Shown here piece after piece: positions 36,569 through 36,677 of a stretch of 36,677 nt of DNA. How positions within the stretch are numbered: the first letter of the stretch is position 1; the number at the start of each line of letters is the position of its first letter. Source of the stretch: a virus; the IMG/VR virus record IMGVR_UViG_3300033550_000017, positions 1 to 36,677 of that record; one strand, 5' to 3'. A program made the position numbers and the translations under genes. The notes under the pieces were generated by a model. That model ran no database searches and had not been told where the DNA came from. It saw only the letters and a list, made by a program, of their open reading frames with translations.

Positions 36569-36677
36569 AGCAATCCCCCGCGCTCGTAAACATAACTTGT
36601 TGCTGCCCATTCTACGTTAGACGAGTTGCTTTGCACCTTCAATCTAATAGCCGCTGCACGGTAAATCCCGCCTACGG
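36551..36677. repeat. Terminal redundancy, right copy
   Basis: An exact copy of 1-127. It contains the last codons of the tail hub gene and the start of the acetyltransferase gene. Removing one copy gives a 36,550-base circle. Confidence 0.95.

Noticed and set aside
1-36677. Integrase, reverse transcriptase, retron, diversity-generating element, CRISPR array or tRNA genes
   Set aside because: I looked for the motifs and repeat patterns on both strands and found none.

Overview
The window is one complete, circularly permuted genome of a small tailed phage, most likely a podovirus of a Gram-negative host. Bases 1-127 recur exactly as 36551-36677, so the unique unit is 36,550 bp and the window ends are an arbitrary assembly cut. 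The P22-like portal, an internal-protein set with a transglycosylase, nozzle-type tail proteins, a T4/P22-type lysozyme, a two-segment holin and a spanin-like lipoprotein pair fit that picture. The GC-rich coding and the style of the small early proteins suggest a Burkholderiales host, but that is inference. I see no integrase, CI-size repressor, tRNA, CRISPR array or reverse transcriptase.

Layout: a divergent control region (about 18337-18825) splits the genome into two arms. The leftward (minus) arm begins with a small HTH protein, then NinB, an HNH Ref-like nuclease, a replication initiator and a TOPRIM/RecA-fold primase-helicase. Winged-helix regulators, a DUF1064-like nuclease and small membrane proteins follow, up to a terminator near 12010. 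Beyond it lie packaging (TerS, TerL), portal, scaffold, capsid and tail genes. These run through coordinate 1, wrap to 36568, and continue with an acetyltransferase, an S74-type protein, three internal or ejection proteins, a tail fibre and the lysis cassette, ending at 27136. The rightward (plus) arm, 18826-27139, holds about 27 short early genes, of which ERF annealase, SSB and NinX (DUF2591) are recognisable. The arms converge at 27136-27139. Genes are very tightly packed: many starts overlap the previous stop as ATGA or TGATG, and this was used to fix starts.

Most unusual is the non-coding content of the rightward arm. The leader carries a perfect rRNA-type boxA (18576-18587) followed by two small hairpins and a long-stem structure. 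Further on, about 720 bases (20223-20946) hold no convincing gene but several very long near-perfect stems. Their only non-Watson-Crick pairs are G.U in the plus-strand transcript. I propose a large structured phage RNA, perhaps made under rRNA-like antitermination. Two similarly sized stem-closed elements (11916-11990, 17199-17279) lie in leaders of the leftward arm, the second enclosing a 29-codon reading frame. A run of 12 G interrupts a small gene between TerL and the portal region.
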